Positions 12,575-14,210 of a stretch of 14,210 nucleotides of DNA are shown here, piece after piece. The notes below the pieces were generated by a model that ran no database searches, was not told the origin of the DNA, and was given only the letters and a program-made list of their open reading frames with translations. The stretch comes from Flaviramulus sp. GTDB taxonomy: Bacteria > Bacteroidota > Bacteroidia > Flavobacteriales > Flavobacteriaceae. Location of the stretch: the NCBI GenBank assembly GCA_023255235.1, contig JALRJA010000254.1:1-14210 (forward strand), written 5' to 3'. The position numbers and the translations under genes were made by a program. Within the stretch, counting starts at the first letter, position 1, and every line of letters starts with the position of its first letter.

Positions 12575-14210
12575 ATGCAATTTAATAAAGAAAATCTTGA
12601 TAACACTACTTTATTAGCGTTATATAAAAACATGTTAAAACCTCGATTGATTGAGGAAAAAATGCTTGTTTTATTAAGACAAGGAAAAATTAGTAAGTGG
12701 TTTTCTGGTATTGGTCAAGAAGCTATTTCTGTTGGTGTTACAATGGCTTTAAATACCAATGAATATATTTTACCTATGCACAGAAATTTGGGTGTTTTTA
12801 CTACTAGACAAATTCCTTTGTATAGATTATTTGCACAATGGCAAGGAAAAGCATCTGGGTTTACTAAAGGCAGAGACCGATCGTTTCACTTTGGAACACA
12901 AGCATATAAAATTGTTGGCATGATTTCACATTTAGGACCACAATTAGGTGTTGCAGATGGAATAGCCTTAGCTTCAAAATTAAAAAACAAGAAGCAGGTT
13001 ACAGCTGTTTTCACCGGTGAAGGCGGCACAAGTGAAGGTGATTTTCATGAAGCTCTAAATATAGCATCGGTATGGCAACTACCCGTTTTATTTTGTGTAG
13101 AAAATAATGGTTATGGCTTATCAACACCTACAAACGAGCAGTACAACTGCAAAAATATTGCAGATAAAGGCATTGGCTATGGTATGGAATCACATATTAT
13201 AGATGGCAATAATATTCTTGAAGTTTATACCAAATTAACAGAAATTACTAAAAGCCTAAGAGCCAACCCCAGACCAGTTTTGCTAGAATTTATTACTTTT
13301 AGAATGCGTGGTCATGAAGAGGCGAGTGGCATACACTACGTTCCAAAAGAGTTGTTAAACACATGGGCAATGAAAGACCCAATTGAAAACTATCAAGCAT
13401 TTCTAAGAGAAGAAACTATTTTAACAGAAGCCGAAGAAGTAAAAATTAAAGAAGCTATTATTAATGAGATTAACGAACATTTAGAAATAGCTTTTAAAGA
13501 AGACGCTATCACACCAAACCAAAGCGAAGAACTAAACGATGTGTTTCAGCATTTTAATTATAACAATACAACACCTAATTCTGAAACTAAAAACATACGT
13601 TTTATAGATGCTATTTCTGAAAGTTTAAACCAAAGTATGCTTCAATACCCAGAGTTAGTAATTATGGGGCAAGATATTGCAGAATATGGTGGTGCTTTTA
13701 AAATAACCGAAGGTTTTTTTGAGCAATTTGGTAAAGACCGAGTTAGAAATACGCCTATTTGCGAGTCTGTTATTATTGAAACCGCCATGGGCTTATCTAT
13801 AGCAGGTATAAAAAGTATTGTAGAAATGCAATTTGCAGATTTTATTACATCGGGTTTTAATCCAGTGGTTAATTATATAGCCAAGTCTTTTTACAGGTGG
13901 AATCAAAATGCCGATTTAGTAATAAGAATGCCTTGTGGTGGCGGTGTATCTGCAGGTCCATTTCATTCGCAAACAAACGAAGCGTGGTTTACTAAAACAC
14001 CTGGTTTAAAGGTGGTTTACCCAGCCTTCCCTTATGATGCTAAAGGGTTATTGGCAACAGCCATAAACGACCCAAATCCGGTTTTATTTTTTGAGCATAA
14101 AGCATTGTATAGAAGTATAAAGCAAGATGTTCCAACCAATTATTATACACTACCTTTTGGAAAAGCATCGCTTGTAAAACAAGGAAACAATATTAGTGTT
14201 ATTTGCTATG
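12575..14210 (+). CDS. fused E1alpha/E1beta 2-oxoacid (branched-chain type) dehydrogenase, C-terminus cut off by window edge
   Basis: 545 complete codons are open from ATG 12575 to the right edge. Residues about 10-325 are the E1alpha subunit: FSGIGQEAISVG (43-54), a HRNLGVF segment (69-75) and the thiamine-diphosphate motif FTGEGGTSEGDFHEAL ending at ENNGYGLST (146-184). The motif starts GEG rather than the GDG of pyruvate dehydrogenase, which is the branched-chain (BCKDH) form. After a linker at about 325-340, the E1beta part begins at IRFIDAISESLNQSM, with MGQDIAEYGGAFKITEGF (364-381) and an ICESVIIETAMGLSIAG segment. E1alpha and E1beta are therefore one polypeptide. The enzyme would decarboxylate 2-oxoisovalerate-type acids, with E2 and E3 supplied elsewhere, feeding branched-chain acyl-CoA for branched fatty acids or catabolism. 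The end of E1beta, including its C-terminal transketolase domain, is off the window. It is divergent from the oxygenase gene. Confidence 0.93.
   Translation, partial: MQFNKENLDNTTLLALYKNMLKPRLIEEKMLVLLRQGKISKWFSGIGQEAISVGVTMALNTNEYILPMHRNLGVFTTRQIPLYRLFAQWQGKASGFTKGRDRSFHFGTQAYKIVGMISHLGPQLGVADGIALASKLKNKKQVTAVFTGEGGTSEGDFHEALNIASVWQLPVLFCVENNGYGLSTPTNEQYNCKNIADKGIGYGMESHIIDGNNILEVYTKLTEITKSLRANPRPVLLEFITFRMRGHEEASGIHYVPKELLNTWAMKDPIENYQAFLREETILTEAEEVKIKEAIINEINEHLEIAFKEDAITPNQSEELNDVFQHFNYNNTTPNSETKNIRFIDAISESLNQSMLQYPELVIMGQDIAEYGGAFKITEGFFEQFGKDRVRNTPICESVIIETAMGLSIAGIKSIVEMQFADFITSGFNPVVNYIAKSFYRWNQNADLVIRMPCGGGVSAGPFHSQTNEAWFTKTPGLKVVYPAFPYDAKGLLATAINDPNPVLFFEHKALYRSIKQDVPTNYYTLPFGKASLVKQGNNISVICY

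Noticed and set aside
1..14210. Defence system, CRISPR array, transposon or prophage
   Set aside because: No spaced direct repeats, transposase, integrase, nuclease, toxin-antitoxin pair or tRNA was seen. Gene content is core metabolism.

Overview
The window is AT-rich chromosomal DNA of a Bacteroidetes bacterium, most likely a member of the Flavobacteriaceae. The basis is several TAnnTTTG promoter-like boxes typical of that phylum, AT-rich rather than Shine-Dalgarno start regions, a DUF4369/TlpA-type thioredoxin lipoprotein, a thrA-thrB-thrC operon headed by a fused aspartokinase/homoserine dehydrogenase, and a single-chain E1alpha/E1beta 2-oxoacid dehydrogenase. I cannot name a species. No rRNA, tRNA, CRISPR array, insertion sequence or phage gene is visible. 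This is mostly core metabolism, not an accessory island.

Left part (1-5673). A Crp/Fnr-family regulator runs off the left edge on the minus strand; its C-terminal half is outside the window. Next is the minus-strand threonine operon: thrA (aspartokinase-homoserine dehydrogenase), thrB (homoserine kinase) and thrC (threonine synthase). The genes lie 23 and 2 bases apart and together make threonine from aspartate, apart from the aspartate-semialdehyde dehydrogenase step. The 343-base gap upstream of thrA is the most interesting non-coding stretch. It holds a 35-codon minus-strand ORF with five Thr and three Ile codons, two promoter-like sites, and a 9+9 base hairpin or palindrome before thrA. 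Together these look like a leader-peptide control region.

Middle part (5674-11425). On the plus strand is nnr, a bifunctional NAD(P)H-hydrate epimerase/dehydratase. It converges with a minus-strand TlpA-like thioredoxin lipoprotein. Further right is a tight minus-strand cluster, read in the order SUI1/YciH-like factor, DUF1835-type protein, uridine-phosphorylase-like nucleoside phosphorylase, and a substrate-binding-fold protein with no signal peptide and no transporter partner. The gaps are 3, 0 and 13 bases, so these are probably one transcript. Their joint purpose is not obvious.

Right part (11435-14210). An isopenicillin-N-synthase-type 2-oxoglutarate/Fe(II) oxygenase (minus strand) ends in a stem-loop plus T-run terminator. 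It is divergent from a fused branched-chain-type 2-oxoacid dehydrogenase E1 (plus strand), which is cut by the right edge. The 140-base divergent spacer carries a -7-type box for each direction and a 9-base inverted repeat overlapping the oxygenase box.

The best candidates for something undescribed are the thr leader ORF and the orphan cytosolic binding protein in the SUI1/phosphorylase operon. All calls come from reading the sequence. No database search was run.
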